NCBI GenBank assembly: GCA_002335605.1
Contig: BEDY01000004.1
Span: forward strand, 496,001-560,000
Length of the DNA stretch: 64,000 nucleotides
Origin: Prillingera fragicola
Taxonomy: Eukaryota; Basidiomycota; Tremellomycetes; Trichosporonales; Trichosporonaceae
Direction: 5' to 3'
The notes under the pieces are model-generated. The model had not been told where the DNA came from. It was given only the letters and a program-made list of their open reading frames with translations, and searched no databases. How positions within the stretch are numbered: the stretch's first letter is position 1; each line of letters begins with the position of its first letter. Shown piece by piece: positions 9,702 through 21,038 of this stretch. The translations under genes and the position numbers were made by a program.

Positions 9702-11345
9702 CTAAGCCGTCGGCTCCCAATGCACAGTCGCACTCGGTCTTCCAAGAATGAGGAACCCAAGCAGCCAAAGCCCGCGCCACGCGACCTGAAACCAGAAAGC
9801 GGGGTGCAAGTTGTCGTTGTTTTCGACATACCCCGGGCGCCGGGCCAGGATCCCAGCCTGGGCACTGAGAGCGACCGCGCTGCCCAGCGCCGACGCAGTC
9901 TGCAGCATACCTCCGACGATACCCGCGAGACTGGGCGGTGTGGCCGCCATGAGCGCGACCTGCGTGCCCGTGAAGGCTGCCATGTTGCCCGCCGAGCCGA
10001 GGACGAGGCCCGGCACGACGACGCGCCAGTAGTCCCGTGCATAGTCTGTTGGGAGGGCGAAGAGGACGTACCCCACGATGGCGGGGATGGCGCCCGCGAC
10101 GATCGTCCAGCGGAGCGCGGGGAGGCGGAGGATGGAGGGGAACTGCTTCAGGAGCGGGGCAGTGATGAGCTGCGCGATGCCTGCTGGCAGGAGGCGGATT
10201 GCGGCGTGCCACGCTGGCTCGCCGTGGCCGGCGACATACACCGAAATGAAGGGCACAATGTGCGACGCCCACCAGCTCATGAGCGGGGCGCTGTATGCGA
10301 GGAGAACCCAGTAGTTTGGAATCGACCACATGCGATACGGGATCAGCGCGTGGAAGGGCGGGCGTGTTCGCTCCCAGTAGAAGAAGACGGGGTAGAGGAG
10401 CACGCCAATGATGAACGGCGCGATAAAGTGTGCAGAGTCAAAGCCATGGGAGGCACCAAACGTCAGCCCCAGTATGGTGAGTGCCGTCGCGGCTAGGAAT
10501 ACGAGCGCCCCGAGGCCATCCAGCATGCCCAGCTTGTTTTGCCGAAAATGAAAGCTTCCACGCACCGTCGGGATGAGAAACCAGCTCGTCACGGCCGGGG
10601 CGACAATGCCCATGCCTGCGATTCGATAGAACCATCGCCACGGTGACATCTGGCCGGTGCCGGTGATGAGTCCAACGGCACCACCCAGCGTCGCGCCAAA
10701 CGTGCTCGCGAGGGCGCCAGCGACGGCGTACAATGCAAACGCCTGGGGTCGCTCCGCTGGTTGAAAGGTGTGCACTATGATTCGGTAGGCTGCTGGAGCC
10801 ATTGCAGCTCCAGCGACGCCGGACAGTGCCCGAAGCACAAAGTACGAGTACCTGTCCGACACAAAAGAGACACACAAATTGAGGACGGCGAGAAAGGTGC
10901 TGCCGCCAATAATGGTATATTTTGGGCTGTACAGGTCTGCCACGCGGCCGAAGAAGACGTTGAATGACGCAAAGGTCACCAGATAGCTGCTGATGATCCA
11001 GGTTTCGTGATGAATAGGGATTTTGAGAGCAATGCGGATAGGACCCAAGGGAGCGCTGTAGGTCGACCAAGAGTCGAAAAACTGAAGTATGGCGAGGGTG
11101 AACAGCACAAGCCACTTGCCGCCCGGTGTGAGGGCGTAGCAGTGGACTGGTTGTTCTAGTTCTTGTGTGTGGGAGTCTGACTGTTGCCCGGGGTGGTTGC
11201 TCTCAAGCTCCAGTGGCTGCATTTTGCCTCTTGTCGGCGACTCGAGCTCATCGAGGTGTTCGCTTTCGCGCAAAGGTAGATTGGCGCTTGAAGTTCGTGA
11301 CGTTTGTGCGTTCATGACAAAGTTGGCAGTGACAACAACACACAC
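9702..11345 (-). CDS. MFS transporter, DHA2 drug:proton antiporter type
   Basis: This single-exon gene encodes 547 residues with about 13-14 hydrophobic segments. After a polar N-terminal tail of roughly 70 residues come LVLFTLAILQFFDSW (TM1), an SSYLVTFASFNVFFGRVADL stretch with the MFS motif-A-like loop, and RALSGVAGAAMAPAAYRI in TM4. This pattern fits the 14-helix DHA2 family, which exports drugs, organic acids or siderophore-like molecules at the plasma membrane. The substrate cannot be read from the sequence. A second in-frame ATG at 11315 (MNAQTSRTS) is an equally good start and would remove an odd hydrophobic leader. The gene is divergent from the isochorismatase-family gene 0.8 kb away, but a functional link is only a possibility. 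Confidence 0.88.
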   Translation of the reverse strand: MCVVVTANFVMNAQTSRTSSANLPLRESEHLDELESPTRGKMQPLELESNHPGQQSDSHTQELEQPVHCYALTPGGKWLVLFTLAILQFFDSWSTYSAPLGPIRIALKIPIHHETWIISSYLVTFASFNVFFGRVADLYSPKYTIIGGSTFLAVLNLCVSFVSDRYSYFVLRALSGVAGAAMAPAAYRIIVHTFQPAERPQAFALYAVAGALASTFGATLGGAVGLITGTGQMSPWRWFYRIAGMGIVAPAVTSWFLIPTVRGSFHFRQNKLGMLDGLGALVFLAATALTILGLTFGASHGFDSAHFIAPFIIGVLLYPVFFYWERTRPPFHALIPYRMWSIPNYWVLLAYSAPLMSWWASHIVPFISVYVAGHGEPAWHAAIRLLPAGIAQLITAPLLKQFPSILRLPALRWTIVAGAIPAIVGYVLFALPTDYARDYWRVVVPGLVLGSAGNMAAFTGTQVALMAATPPSLAGIVGGMLQTASALGSAVALSAQAGILARRPGYVENNDNLHPAFWFQVAWRGLWLLGFLILGRPSATVHWEPTA

Positions 11346-12123
11346 GGACAGCCATATTGTAGGACAGCGCGAACATGACTCGGCCCTCCTGCAGAGGTTA
11401 CTCTTGATTTCTCATCATACACACACAGCATGCTTGGAGATGGACAACAGGATGGACTGCCTGCGGGGACATGAATGACGCCGAGCCACCTAGACCCCGC
11501 TTCAAACGCGAAATCCGCCAGGCACCAACTGCCAAGACAATGTCGATCAATCAAAAATTACCCTTTTGGGACACAAACACCCACAATCTTATAATCATCT
11601 CAGCATCTTGCTCTTAAAGCCGCCCGATAAGGTTGCCAGCATGATCAAACGTTATGAGAGCTGAGTGAGCATTCACGAGAAGACCCTCGGCGAACGTTCA
11701 TGGAAGGGGCCGGACCATGCCAACCCACATGTCACCAGCAGCGTATGACCCGTCCGCATCCTTTCGGTCATCAACGTACCCGACACGTTCAGAGTCGGTG
11801 GCTCCAAAGCGTCGAGACATGACGTGAAGGCTGAGTGAGCATTCTCAACGCGCTCGGGATGCCATTAGCGGAGTGGTTGGGCCTAGACTTCACACACCTA
11901 GCCATCAACATGCAACCCGCCGGTGTCGTCGGCCATCAACCTGCCCGAGGTGTTCATGGTTACACACATTCAACGGCGATCGCTGCAAGAATGATATATA
12001 AAGGAAGCCACAGACGTCCCCTTCTCAACCATCAGCTCAAACAGTTCCTCCTCTGTGTATAGCAACGCCTTAGCTTTCCAACCACCCCCAACCAAACCCC
12101 AACCAACCCCAACCACAATCACA
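11346..12123. promoter_or_regulatory. Divergent promoter region, MFS / isochorismatase-like
   Basis: The region separates two divergent genes. GCTGAGTGAGCATTC occurs twice (11660-11674 and 11830-11844). A looser repeat beginning CATCAAC is seen three times (near 11770, 11904 and 11934), each followed by a CCCG-type segment. TATATAAA at 11995-12002 is a good TATA box about 120 bases before the downstream ATG. Confidence 0.6.
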
Positions 12124-12815
12124 ATGGCCGCCGGCAAGAAGTACAACCGCCTCCGCAAGGACGACGCCGTCCTGCTCCTCGTCGACCACCAGACTGGTCT
12201 CTGCAACCTCGTGCGCGACTTTGAGCCGTCCAAGTTTGCCAACAACGTGCGCGCCCTCACCGAGGTCGCCAAGTACTTTAAGATTCCTACTGTTGTGACC
12301 ACGTCGTTTGACGACGGGCCCAACGGCCCCATCGTCCCCGACATCCCCGACGTCCTCCCGGACGCGCCCATCATTCGTCGTCCTGGCCAGATCAGTGAGT
12401 GCCAACATAACAGTGTTAGTTGTTATTGTGCTGACAGACAGACGCCTGGGACAACGAAGAGTTTGTCGCGGCGATCAAGAAGACTGGCCGCAAGCAGATC
12501 ATCATCGCCGGCGTCCTCACCGAGGTGTGCGTGGCCTTCCCCGCCCTCTCAGCCATCGAGGACGGCTACGAGGTCTTTGTCATCACCGACTGCTCGGGCA
12601 CCTTTGACGAGGTCACGCGCTACACCTCGTGGTCGCGTATGGAGGCTGCCGGCTGCCAGCTCATGAACTGGGTCGCGGCCGCGTCCGAGATGCACGTCGA
12701 CTGGCGCAACGACGTCGAGGGCTTTGGCAAGATCTGGCACGACTTTGTCCCCGAGTACAAGCTTCTTATGAAGTCGTACGAGGGCTCGATCGCCGCTGCC
12801 AAGGCGAAGAAGTGA
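12124..12815 (+). CDS. Isochorismatase-family (YcaC-like) cysteine hydrolase
   Basis: Exons 12124-12394 and 12442-12815 give 214 residues. The protein has the Rossmann-like isochorismatase fold: AVLLLVDHQTGL with the family Asp (residue 21), a TTSFDDGPNGP loop, the INAWDNEEF segment formed across the splice junction, and AGVLTEVCVAFPAL with the nucleophile Cys (residue 120). The pattern is closest to bacterial YcaC, a homo-octameric hydrolase of unknown natural substrate. Members act on amides or vinyl ethers of small molecules. No signal peptide is present, so a cytosolic location is likely. A TATA box lies upstream. The close match to a mostly bacterial family leaves room for an old horizontal transfer, but the gene has a local-style intron and codon use like its neighbours. 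Confidence 0.9.
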
Positions 12816-14974
12816 CAAGGTTGCTAGTGTACTGTTCCATAGGGCTGTTCCATTGCAATGAAAGAACTCGTCGTTTTGAAAATGTCTCCTCGTTGTGCCT
12901 GAAAACACTGATCTGGAGTGCCCGGGAATACCTCTCTGACCATGGCTATCGAGCCAGCCGTGCATCCGACCTCTCTCTGCTGATGGCGTCGCTCTGTCCT
13001 ATATCTTGATCTGCGGGGTCCTGAGTGGCCATGTGGCACCCAGTCGTGCTTCCGAAGTGTGTACGTCATGCACCCTTGCGGCGCCTTGGTCTTAAAGCGA
13101 AGCTGTCCAGTGAGCGCTTGAAAGCTTGAAGCTTGATCATTGCATAGCCACGTGTCTGTCTGGCCCTAGACTACCCATGCGGATCTGCCAAAGATCTGTC
13201 CGCTGGCCGCTGGTCCGTTTGGTTTTGGGATCCAATACCATGCGCAGCCCGACAGCGTCGGGCCACCACCGCCGCCCACAAATCCAACCCGCCGAGATCG
13301 GCCCGGGTACATGGCGTGCTTCTCCTAATTAACTGATCACTGATCTGCGGCCTGCTTGACGATGGTTTGCACAGCGCTCTATTACGCATGTACCTTACGC
13401 CTCGCCCATTATTCGTCCCTCGGATGCAATAGATCACACGAGTACTGTACGTGTTGTGCGGGGTAAACCTCGGCAGAGAAATCGTGCGGGGTAAATACGA
13501 TCTGAAGACCCGTTTGGTATGAGCGGGGCTGCTGATGACGCTAGTAGGCGGTGATCACATTTCTGAATACACCGCCACCACCACCACGCTGGCATTGGCG
13601 TCCCGAATCCTTGTCGATATGAGGTCAATGGCGCATGCTTGCTCTGCTGGCTGCTCTGGCCTTACGCCAGGCAGTGATCTCGAATCTACCCAGTATCTGT
13701 ACAAGCAGTATTGCGTCAAAGATGCATCTTTAGCTGCGACGGAGGGATCACATGAGCAAGGAACTTTGGTTAGTTCATGCTTGATTTGCCAACGATACCT
13801 TCCACAGGCCACACTAATAGCTTCTGGATACCGTTGGCCTGGGACCTGGACGCTCCAGTTGAGGCGGGGATGCATTTGCCAACTACATGACCGTCGACTT
13901 CGCCCATACAGCATAGAGGGACTTGCGACGCCGACGCGATAGTAGACCGCGGCAATGCCGTCTCACCAGACACACGTGAGGCATTTTGCAACATTGTTGA
14001 ATCGTTGGACACCAGCCAGTGTATCGGATGCAGTGCTGGACTCGGTGCATGCTAGACATGTCTGCACCGTGTCAGGCTGGTGCAGACATGTACGCGCTGT
14101 ATGCCTGTAGACGTACGCTGACGCAAGCGCCACTGTCAAGCACGACGCTGATCACTGCGCCCCCACACTGCGCCCTAAACTGTCTGATCGCTGCACGGCG
14201 TTGATCATCTCTAATTATCTGATGAGCTGATGCATATCACGAACACTTGCTCGGCGATCAGAGATATACCCAAGCACGCCAAGCCGAGCAATGACACGGA
14301 TGATGGCCGTATACGAATGGATCATGGTGTGTGCATGAGTCTTATCTATGGCAATCAATGATCAGTAATGACATAATCGTTTGGTGTGATTAGCGACGGT
14401 GTGATTTGCGTCGTTCGTGCTTTGATGCGATATGCGATGATTGATGCAAGCGGACGTGCGCCCCGCAGCAGCTTGGGTGAAGCCCAGACTGCTATTTGGT
14501 TTGGGCGCCTTCTGTTGTCTTTTTCTCATTGTGGTTTTTTCACAGCGCTGGCACTGGGAATTGCAGCAGGAAACACATTGCGGAGGCATTCTCACGTGGC
14601 ATGTTGGGGATTAGTCGCATTAAACTAATTGGGAGTTAATTAATTATAAACATTAATGAAGCGTTTCTAATGACTATTTGGCTTGCGCCTCAGCCTCCCA
14701 GAGTGCCACATTTCACATTTGTTTCAAATACGCCGAATATGCCGGATGGGCTGTGGGGAGTGGGGCATTTGCTTCCGTGTTTTTTCGTTGTATCCAATCA
14801 TTTCACCTGTTTGTGGTTGTTGCACATCGTCGTTTCTCACATCCTCTGCACGCCGGCCAACACCACCAAGCAGCCACTCTCGCACATCCCACGAGGGCCA
14901 ACCACGCTGCTCTCGCTCCCAGCAGTGCCAACTGATTAGATTACACGATTCCCAAGACGTCACCTCGCGCAATC
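12816..14974. other. 2.2 kb gene-free region
   Basis: No frame here shows domain or splice signals. The region contains a perfect inverted repeat (14056-14091) and, near 14630, a very AT-rich segment before the bZIP promoter. It probably serves as the 3' end of the hydrolase gene and the promoter of the bZIP gene. Confidence 0.5.
14056..14091. repeat. Perfect 13-bp inverted repeat, 10-bp spacer
   Basis: ACATGTCTGCACC at 14056-14068 is followed by ten bases and then its exact reverse complement at 14079-14091. The arms could form a hairpin or act as a symmetric protein-binding site. No gene lies within 800 bases. Confidence 0.85.
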
Positions 14975-16377
14975 ATGGACACGGACGCCTCGGCGTCTAA
15001 CACCGCCGCCGTCGCTTCGGCTGCTTCCACCCCGGGCGGTGCTTCCACAAAGGTGAGTCACTCATCCCTCCTCACGGGCGTCCCCATCCCATCGCCGTCC
15101 ACCACCCCCGATGCAAAAACATATTCCACACTTGGCCACCCACACCCCATACTAACCCCGCCCAGGATCGCCATGAGCCCCGTGGCCGCAAGCCAAACGA
15201 CCAGTTGCCGCCCTCGCGCGCCCGTGAGGTGCAGCGGGCGTTCCGTCTCCGCCGCGCAGAGCACCTTGCCGCACTCGAGGAGCGCATCATGATTCTCGAG
15301 GGCGAGAACGGCCAGCTCCGTGCTCTGCTTGCGCTGCCGGATGCCGACCGTCCGAAGATTGGTTCGGGCCCTACCGGCAGGGGCAAGAGTCTCAAGGAAG
15401 GTGGCGTCCCCATGAGCGAGCGTGTCCGCGCTCGTAAGGAGGCGCGCGAGCGTGAACGTCGCGCCAGGGGTCTGCCTCCAAAGGACCCCAACGAGACGGA
15501 TTCCGACGACGGCTCCCTCGACATGTCTCCCCGGGTTGGCAGTGCGGGTCTCAACCCGCCCAACTCTACCGGGAACCAGCCCGGCCCCGTCCAGACCCAG
15601 CCCAACCAGGCGACCACTGGTGGCATCCCATTGTTCTCGTCGCCTACCGACCTGCCAGCGCCTTACAATTTCAACCTGCCTACCCCATTCCAGCTGCCTA
15701 TTTCACCAGAGCCTCACTTTGACTACAACAATGGCAACCTCGACTTTAACAAGGGTCCAACCACCAACACTTTCCCAATGTTCAACATGTTTGACGCGCC
15801 CCAAGGTGGTGACCAGTCCAACCAGAATCAGCAGCATGGTCAGCAGCCGCAGCAGAGCCAGCAACCGTCTGCCCAGCTCACTCCCTCGGCGGCAGAGTCT
15901 TCCAAGCAGTCGCCCATGTCGCCTGCGACCGCGACTGCTGCAGCGGCCGCCGCTGCCGCCGCCGGCCAGCCGCCAAACCAGCCTGACCTCTTGACCCGTC
16001 TCAAGGCATGCTGCCACTTGTCCGACTCTCACGTCGTAAACGACCCAGGACTCCTCATCTTTGCTACCAGGCTCTGCCAGTCGTTTGCCTGCCCCTTTGG
16101 CGGCGCCCACCCAGATTCAACCCCTTCAGACGACCCCGAGCAGATGCTCCTTGAGGACGCGTGGCGCGCGCTCAAGTCGACCCTCGACCCGACTGGCGAG
16201 AACGACGACGGCAGCAACCGCATCAACACTGGCCGCATGGCAGCCGAGCTCGTTGTCCGCGCCGCCGCGTCGCGTGGTAACGGCTCGTGGATTGTCTGCC
16301 GCTTCAAGGAGGGCATGACTATTCGTCGTGCGCTCATCCTCGGCCTCGTCCAGGGCTTTGGCGGTACCCTCGAGTAG
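14975..16377 (+). CDS. bZIP transcription factor with atypical basic region
   Basis: Exons 14975-15052 and 15166-16377 give 429 residues. The basic region follows RGRKPNDQLPPSR and reads AREVQRAFRLRR, then a zipper with heptad Leu at about residues 63, 70 and 77. It resembles the AP-1/Pap1 class (QRAFR core), but the nearly invariant Asn four residues before the Gln is Ala (residue 45). The middle is Pro/Gln/Asn-rich and probably an activation domain, with an Ala tract around residues 300-310. The C-terminal part has a Cys-containing region (CCH, LCQSFACPF, WIVCRF) that could sense redox or metal, as in Yap1-like factors. That role is inference. The 113-nt intron has a good CTAAC branch site. 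No specific ortholog is assigned. Confidence 0.87.
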
Positions 16378-16862
16378 GCGCCATCTGCTCTCTACCTCCG
16401 AACCTTATCGTAATCAAACACAGACACAGTCACATGGACAGAGTGTTGTTGTAACTTGTATTTTTGGGACTATGTGTGCTTGAGATGAATAAGTACATAT
16501 CATAGCGCGCGTTGCAGACTCGAGACGAAAGCTTGTAGCATTATGTTGTTCACAGGTGGAGAAGGCTTGGGCCCGAGTTTCACCCTCATCCTTTTGCATG
16601 CATCTCATGGCGCAGATTAGAAGTCGTGTTGCCGAAGCATCCATGCGTATCAAGTGAGCACCCTTCAACGCGGAGATACGAAGCAGTGAGCTCTGGCCAC
16701 ACGAAGCCCAGCTCGCGCTTGTGAGCCCACGCGTACCGTCTCTCCGGGGCTTCCGGCTAAGACCATGCACAAATACCCGTCACGTCCACCCAAATCATCC
16801 ACAACATTTCTCAACTTTATCGTCCACCTCTCTCCAACAACTCTCATCCAAAGCACACAAAG
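16378..16862. other. Spacer between bZIP and dehydrogenase genes
   Basis: This 485-base spacer holds the bZIP 3' end and the promoter and leader of the next gene. No other feature was recognised. Confidence 0.5.
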
Positions 16863-18033
16863 ATGGCACCAATCCCCAACGTCAAGAACGTGACCGTATT
16901 CGGCGCAGGCCTCATGGGCTCGGGCATCGCACAGGTCACCGCCCAGGGGGGCTACAACGTCATGCTGGCGGACGTGAGCGACAAGGCGCTTGCGTGAGTT
17001 GCCTTCCGCTGCAGCAGCGGAAACGCTAACGCGACGCTCTAAAGGAATGGTATCGCCATTATCAAGAAATCTGTCGCGCGCGTCGCGAAAAAGGCCGCGC
17101 CGAACGACGTCGAGGCGTTTGTCACGGGAGTCATGGCGCGGATCAAGACTACGACCGACCCGTGAGTCTGCGCTGCCGCTTGAGTTGGGCGCTAATGGCC
17201 AGGGCTGCGGCTGTTAAAGACGCCGACCTCGTTATTGAGTCTATCATTGAGAGTCTGAAGCTCAAGCAGGACTTGTTTGCTGCCCTCGACAAGGTCGCCA
17301 AGTGAGTCCACCGCTGCTTACTCTGGATTGACAAGGACAGGCCCGAGGCGGTATTCTGCTCCAACACTTCTGCGCTGCTCATTTCTGAGATTGCCGCTAC
17401 CTGCTCCGAGGAGAGGAAAAAGGTCTTTGGTGGCCTGCACTTTTCGAACCGTAAGTTCTCCCAGTCGCCCGAGGCAACTAACGCCCCAGCTGTGCCCATG
17501 ATGCGCCTGGTCGAGGTGATCCGCACCGACGTGACGGACCAAAAGACGTACGAGACGCTCTTCTCCTTTGGCAAGTCGGTCGGCAAGGTGCCCGTTACCT
17601 GCAAGGACACGCCTGGGTTTATCATGAACCGCCTGCTGCTGGCGTACAACCGCGAGGCGGTGCGCATGGTCGAGCGCGGGGACGCTACGTTTGAGGATAT
17701 CGACAAGGCTATGGAGCTTGGTGCTGGGTATCGTGAGTCTGTGGAGGCTGGGAGCTAGTGGACGCTGACAGCGCAGCGATGGGCCCGTTCAAGCTCTTCG
17801 ACTATGTCGGCCTCGACACGGCCGTCAACGTCGGCAAGGGATGGGAGGAGCGCGCCAAGCAGGGATGGATCTCCAAAGAGCTTGTCGAGCAGGGAAAGCT
17901 GATTCCGGATCTTGTCGCCAAGGGACACTTGGGACGGAAGAGTGGCAAGGGGTTCTACGATGTGAGTACTGCCTGTTCAGCGAGATGGGGCTGACGACGA
18001 CAGTATTCCAACGAGAAGAACAAGCTTAGGTAG
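16863..18033 (+). CDS. 3-hydroxyacyl-CoA dehydrogenase
   Basis: The enzyme oxidises L-3-hydroxyacyl-CoA to 3-oxoacyl-CoA with NAD, in fatty-acid beta-oxidation or short-chain acyl-CoA metabolism. Seven exons (16863-16993, 17045-17161, 17203-17301, 17341-17450, 17490-17732, 17777-17961, 18004-18033) give 304 residues, the usual family length. The NAD-binding motif [13 protein letters not shown] is at residues 12-24. The catalytic segment reads [13 protein letters not shown] then GGLHFSNPVPMM with the catalytic His across a splice. The C-terminal domain has [26 protein letters not shown] and [12 protein letters not shown]. All six introns are 39-51 nt and every join keeps phase. There is no clear mitochondrial presequence and the C-terminus (NKLR) is not a canonical peroxisomal signal, so location is open. 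Confidence 0.93.
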
Positions 18034-18516
18034 ATAGACTGGAATGTTCAAGCTGTGATGTATTCTCTTGTGCTGTACGTGGTCACTGCAGCGTGCTCGT
18101 AGAACCTAGTAGCTTGGCTCAGACATTCATTGGCGCAGTGATCTTGCGCCTCGACACGCCTGGGATAGCTTGCGCCAAGCGTCCATCGCTTCGATGACCC
18201 TGTTTAAACCGTATGTCCTTCGGTAGCAGAACATGCTCGCTATCAGGCAAGGATCTCGTATGCATCGCCAGCACGGCAAAAGCACCCTTCAAGACCACCA
18301 AACCGACATCTGATGGTTGCCACAGCCAGCAGCGGACACGATTCAGGAACTGCCGATCTCAGGCACCTCCACCGCCCTCGTGCGTCATTGTGCAGGAAAA
18401 TCACACTCTGCATTATTGCTGCGCTTTCTCTCTCTCTCTCTACACATCTCACGTCCACTCTCCCCCTTGTATTACCACTCTCCTTCACACCCATTCACCA
18501 CTGTCTGAACCGCAAC
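18034..18516. other. Spacer with CT-rich leader of the next gene
   Basis: This 483-base spacer contains a (CT)n tract at about 18425-18442, a common leader or promoter element in fungi. Nothing else was recognised. Confidence 0.5.
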
Positions 18517-20251
18517 ATGCCGACAGACACCCTCTCCCTCCCTCCAATCTACACCTTCATCGGCCTCTACCGCCTGTGCACCGACGCGTCCATCCGCGAA
18601 CCCGTGCTCGCCAAAGTCAAGCATGCGGCTGTACGCGGCGCGGTCGTGGGGGCCGTATACGCCGTGTTTGGATGGAGCGTTATGGGGTGGGTCGTGAAGC
18701 GGTTTGTGGTTGGCAAAAGCCGCGTGGGTGAGAGGGTTACTGTTGGTGGAGGGGCTTTTTCGATCAGTGTTGATCTTGTGCTTTGTGAGTCTCTCTCGCT
18801 TGGCAGGAGGAGAGGCTGACTGCGTAATCTCTGTGCTGGATGACTGCGTCTTGTTCGTCTCCTACGACCTGGGCAATGCGCTCCTTCCCTCTACTTTGGC
18901 ACCACGCCCATGACCGTCACATTGCAATCCCGCGACCCGTGACCACCTACCTACAGACACACACCTGTTCATGCTCCTAGAGAACTTTAGTGCCATCCTC
19001 AAGTTTTTTGTCAAGAAGAACCTCCGCATCGCCCGCGCTCGCGCATACGACCTCACCGTCGCGTCGCGCAGGAAGCCCAAAGAGTTCTGGAGCTTGGTGA
19101 GCAACAGTCGTGCTTCTCCAACCACTGGTAATGCTGACAACCAGGGCTACGTCGAGGAATGGCAGCAGCCGCCTGTGCCCACTCGCGAGCAGCAACAGGC
19201 CTGGGGCTCGCGGCGCCACCAGGAAAAGTGGCTCAGCTGGGCGCTGTGGTGGCCGACGCAAATGGTCCTTCGCCAGTGTAAGTGCCCAGCGTGCCGTTGT
19301 CGGCACCTCACTGACCATCAGTCATTCTTCTGCCGCTCTCGCCCAACCTCCCCTTCCTTGCGCCTCTTGTCGTCTCGTCCCTCCGTGCTCTCCAGACGGC
19401 AGAGACGCTGCACCGCCCATACTTTGTCCAAAAGCACATGTCGTCGGACGAGGTCTGGCGCTGGATGGAGGAGCGCAAGTGGGCATACCGAGGTGCGTGA
19501 CTTTTGTGGAGAACTGGTGCCCCCCGCGCATGATGGCCGACGTGGGCCAGAAAGCCGATCAACAACAGCTAACCCCGCAGCCTTTGGCTACGCTGCCGCA
19601 TTCCTCGAGAGTCTGCCCATCGCGGGCATGTTCTTTAGCATTTCGAATCGCATCGGTGCTGCCATGTGGTGAGTTCCCGGCCTGATCCGTTGTCCGTCGG
19701 CGCTCGTCGGTCGTCTTGCCATCTCGGGTGATATCTTATCGCGCATCTCGAGGTTGGAGGCACCTTGTGGGGTAACGTGCGGAATGTTGAGACGCGTCTC
19801 ACGTCCGCCCATTGGATCGCGGGGTCGACTCTGTATGCGCCGTTTACCGATGCTGACAGACTCCAGGGCACATGACCTCGAGAAGCGTCAACATCTATTT
19901 GCGCACCACATTCTCCAGCCCCTGCCTCCCTCCAAGGTCGGCCTGTTTGGCACAGGAACCCCGATGGACATTACGCAGGAGGTCCGGGCTGCGCAAAGCG
20001 AGATTGAGCAGCGCTGGTCGGCGCGTCCCGCATTCCACCCCTTGGCCGAAGACGACAGTGCCCGCACAGCGCTCCTCCACGGGGACGACGATGACACGGA
20101 CATGGGGCCTCCGCCAGAGTACTCGGCATCGTCGGCTACGGCTGGCTCTGCGGCTGGATCGCGAGTCGCTCCTGCGCCCCCAGTGGATGAGACCGTGAGG
20201 CGGCGCGTCCCGCCTCCTCTTCCACCTCGTAACACGAGGGACGGGCTGTGA
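18517..20251 (+). CDS. EI24 / Rrt8-like multi-pass membrane protein
   Basis: Six exons (18517-18784, 18957-19096, 19145-19277, 19322-19492, 19581-19668, 19867-20251) give 394 residues. The protein has several hydrophobic segments: VRGAVVGAVYAVFGWSVMGW near the N-terminus, the LFMLLENFSAILKFF stretch, FILLPLSPNLPFLAPLVVS, and the conserved LESLPIAGMFFSISNRIGAA block followed by WAHDLEKRQHLF. That block is typical of the EI24-domain proteins that include yeast Rrt8 and the Lds proteins, linked to lipid droplets and spore wall. The polar C-terminal tail of about 130 residues contains a PPPEY sequence, a possible WW-domain or Rsp5-type ligand. The first intron (172 nt) could hide another short exon. 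Family assignment is moderately strong; the exact role is unknown. Confidence 0.78.
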
Positions 20252-21038
20252 TGGCGTTGTAGAGCGTACGGCGGCGCAGGTGGTGGTTTCGCGGTATATC
20301 GGCCTGGAGCTCCATGATGCAGTCTCGTTCTCCGGCCTTCGTGGACCGATCCGGGCGACCGGTGGCCGGTCGCTGGGCCGAGTGTGACTGGGTCGATGCA
20401 GGCCGTCTGCAGCCGGGCCAGGTAGATCTATGAACGATGAGCATGGGCAGTCGTTGGCGGCACAGGCCGGGGTACGTGTACCCTCTCGTGGGGCCATGTG
20501 CCGCAGGGCAGGTAGCCAAAATAGATCATGAGCAATCTGCTGAACGGGCAAAGAGAGCCCAAGGCATACTACGGCGGTCTGCGCTGTCCGCTGTCGACCA
20601 TGGTGCATGCAGACATTGTGGGGGGTGGTTGTGAGCGCAGCAGCAAGATTAATAAAATCTATTTTCTGACCATTTTCTTTCCAATTTCAGTACCACCCGT
20701 GCCTGGACCCTGCTGCTCATCAAATGACCGAGTTACCGACCATCGCTTCGACCGGCACTACTGGTTTTGATTGTAATGACGACCACTGACATCCCCGCGC
20801 GCTGCCCCAACACCCCGTACTGCGCGGTACACTGCGGGGGAGCGGGCGAGTCCAATGGGTATCCCGACAGGCTGGACTCGTGGCCGGCTTCATGTCGAGT
20901 GGGGACAGTTGCCAACGAGGAAAACAAAACCCATAAAACCCACGACGATGGACTGACGTCTTTTTAATTTCTAGACCCACAAGCAAGTTCAGTGACTTGC
21001 CTCTCGACAACTGTATCTCCGCGACACACCGAGCGACA
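20252..21038. other. Spacer upstream of MFS transporter gene
   Basis: This 787-base region contains the promoter of the transporter and the 3' end of the EI24-like gene. No operator or repeat is clear. Confidence 0.5.
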
